Part shown: in pieces, positions 62,553 to 64,000 of the stretch
Layout: each line of letters begins with the position of its first letter
Position numbering within the stretch: position 1 is the stretch's first letter
Source of the DNA: Streptomyces cyaneochromogenes
GTDB lineage: Bacteria; Actinomycetota; Actinomycetes; Streptomycetales; Streptomycetaceae
Length of the DNA stretch: 64,000 bases
Assembly: GCF_003963535.1 (NCBI RefSeq)
Contig: NZ_CP034539.1
Span: forward strand, 9,982,001 to 10,046,000
Direction: 5' to 3'
The notes under the pieces: generated by a model
The model's database searches: none
What the model was told of the DNA's origin: nothing
What the model saw: the letters and a program-made list of their open reading frames with translations, nothing else
Program-made: the position numbers and the translations under genes

Positions 62553-64000
62553 ATGCCGACTGCCGGGCGCCGTACCGCCGTCACGCTCCTCGACATCCTG
62601 CTGCGGGCCGCCGAGGAAGAACCCGGTCAGGTCGTCGTCCATGTCCGCGGAGACGGCAGCGAACACACCGTCACCTTCGCCGAACTCCACGACGACGCCC
62701 TGCGCGTGGCCGGGGGTCTGCGCGCGGCGGGGCTCGAGCCCGGCACGCCCGTTCCGCTGCTCGCGGAGCTCGGCGAGGACTTCCAGCCGATGTTCTGGGG
62801 CGCCCTGGCGGCGGGACTCGTGCCCGTGCCGCTCGCCCCGGAGACGCGCCGGGTCGGACCGGTCTGGGAGTTCCTGGGCAGGCCCGCCGTGGTGGTCGAC
62901 GACACCACCGAAGCCCTGCTCGCCGAGATCCCCGGCCCGGTGCGCGCCCTGCGCCTGAGCGCGTTGCGCGAGGGCGACCCGCTGTGCTCGCTGCCCCGCA
63001 GGGATCCACAGGACCTCGCCTTCCTGCAGTTCTCCTCCGGCAGCACCGGCGCCCCGAAGGGCGTGGAGCTCACCCACGAGGCCGTGCTCGCGAACCTCCG
63101 GCAGATCCGCGCCGCCATGGCGATCACCCCGGACGACGTGGTGGCGACCTGGATGCCGTACTTCCACGACATGGGCCTGATAGGCACCCACCTCGTCCCC
63201 ATGGCCGCGCGCCTGAAGCAGGTACGCCTCGAACCCCTGACCTTCGCCAAGCGTCCGGCCCGCTGGCTCGAAGCGGTGACGCGGCACAAGGCGACCCTGC
63301 TGTCGGCGGCGAACTTCGCGCTGGCGCTGGCGGTGCGGCGGGTGCCGGACAGCACCTGGGCCGGCTCGGACCTGAGCTGCGTACGGCTGATGCTCGTGGG
63401 CGCCGAGCCCATCGCACCGCGCGTGTGGCGGGAGTTCACCGCCAAGGCCGGCCCGGCGGGGCTGGACGCCACGGCCATGCTGCCGGTCTACGGACTGGCC
63501 GAGGCCACCCTCGCGGTGACCGTACCCCCGCTCGGGGAGATCGCCGAACCGCTGGCACTGGACCGGACGGCGCTCAGCCGTGGCCGGGCCGTTCCCGCCG
63601 AACCCGGACCGGACGCCGTCGAACTGATGGACGTGGGCCGCCCCGTGCCGGACTGCGAGATCCGCGTCACCGACGACTCCGGCAGGTCCCTCGGCGAGCG
63701 GCGGATCGGTCACATCGAGGTACGGGGTCCCCAGGTGGCCCGCGGCTACCACCGCAGCCCCGAGGCGAGCGCCGCCGCGTTCTGCGGTGGCTGGCTGCGC
63801 ACCGGCGACGTCGGCTTCCTGGACGAGGGCCGCCTGTGCGTCACCGGCCGTCACAAGGACGTCGTCTTCGTCGGCGGCCGCACCTTCCACGCACCCGACA
63901 TCGAGGAGACCGCCGCCGCCACTGAGGGACTGCCCGGCGGGACGGTGGCGGCGATCGGATCCACCGACCCGGACACCGGGGGCGACCGTGTCGTGGTGTT
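62553..64000 (+). CDS. Acyl-AMP ligase (FAAL-like), C-terminus beyond window
   Basis: The visible 482 residues form an ANL adenylation enzyme: core motif QFSSGSTGAPKGVELTH, then WMPYFHDMGLIGTHLVPMA typical of fatty acyl-AMP ligases, PVYGLAEATLAVTVPP, and GWLRTGDVGFLDEGRLCVTGRHKD. FAALs activate fatty or related acids and pass them to acyl carrier proteins of PKS or NRPS lines. The ATG at 62553 follows GGAAGG. The gene is cut by the right edge, so a fused carrier protein or later modules cannot be excluded. It follows the BTAD regulator by 221 bp. Confidence 0.9.
   Translation, partial: MPTAGRRTAVTLLDILLRAAEEEPGQVVVHVRGDGSEHTVTFAELHDDALRVAGGLRAAGLEPGTPVPLLAELGEDFQPMFWGALAAGLVPVPLAPETRRVGPVWEFLGRPAVVVDDTTEALLAEIPGPVRALRLSALREGDPLCSLPRRDPQDLAFLQFSSGSTGAPKGVELTHEAVLANLRQIRAAMAITPDDVVATWMPYFHDMGLIGTHLVPMAARLKQVRLEPLTFAKRPARWLEAVTRHKATLLSAANFALALAVRRVPDSTWAGSDLSCVRLMLVGAEPIAPRVWREFTAKAGPAGLDATAMLPVYGLAEATLAVTVPPLGEIAEPLALDRTALSRGRAVPAEPGPDAVELMDVGRPVPDCEIRVTDDSGRSLGERRIGHIEVRGPQVARGYHRSPEASAAAFCGGWLRTGDVGFLDEGRLCVTGRHKDVVFVGGRTFHAPDIEETAAATEGLPGGTVAAIGSTDPDTGGDRVVV

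Overview
The window reads as a stretch of a Streptomyces chromosome, probably an arm or other accessory region. Base composition is very GC-rich with strong third-position GC, GTG starts are common, ribosome sites are AGGAGG-like, and many families are streptomycete in character (GlgE, pep a2, DUF5133, paired UspA proteins, OsdR/DevR-type regulators, ANTAR, SpoIIE-type phosphatase, BTAD regulator). No rRNA, tRNA, CRISPR array, complete insertion sequence or prophage was seen.

Layout. 1-4.9 kb: glycogen/maltose-1-phosphate metabolism (glgE cut by the left edge, DUF5133, pep a2, glgX). 4.9-20.8 kb: a dormancy/low-oxygen-type stress cluster: a DevR-like response regulator, CBS-BON protein, cyclic-nucleotide-binding protein, three two-domain UspA proteins, zinc alcohol dehydrogenase, phosphoketolase, an acyl-CoA synthetase remnant, a second CBS-BON gene, a flavodoxin, a STAS protein, a PPDK remnant and a DevS/DosT-like GAF-GAF histidine kinase. 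A 16-bp palindrome close to AGGGCCGnnCGGCCCT recurs in its intergenic regions. Four genes here look broken (internal deletion plus frameshift, frameshift in a C7 run, and a deletion fusing PPDK to STAS), so the cluster appears to be decaying, unless these are assembly errors.

20.8-32.8 kb: VOC protein, ANTAR protein, SigB-type sigma factor, a decayed ORF, a second-type hydroxymethylbilane synthase, MFS pump with ArsR-type regulator, questin oxidase-like protein, secreted NPP1 protein, ATP-dependent DNA ligase, and a NarL-type two-component pair. 32.8-45.5 kb: TetR, an atypical winged-helix response regulator with a 15-bp tandem repeat, a P450-ferredoxin-ferredoxin reductase operon, MarR, a divergent MFS/AraC pair, DoxX-peroxiredoxin, a PAS-GAF-SpoIIE-HATPase phosphatase, a secreted cupin, a LigD-type 3'-phosphoesterase and an aldo/keto reductase.

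45.6-53 kb: a fructan/sucrose utilisation locus: LacI regulator, intracellular GH32, ABC permeases and binding protein, and a divergent Tat-exported GH32, with two operator-like palindromes in the divergent promoter region. 53-60.2 kb: P-loop kinase, TauD-family dioxygenase, MMPL transporter, a NarL-type kinase/regulator pair and an alpha/beta hydrolase. A 77-bp exact copy of part of the kinase gene lies on the far side of the MMPL gene. 60.3-64 kb: a BTAD-type regulator followed by an acyl-AMP ligase running off the right edge, possibly the border of a biosynthetic cluster.
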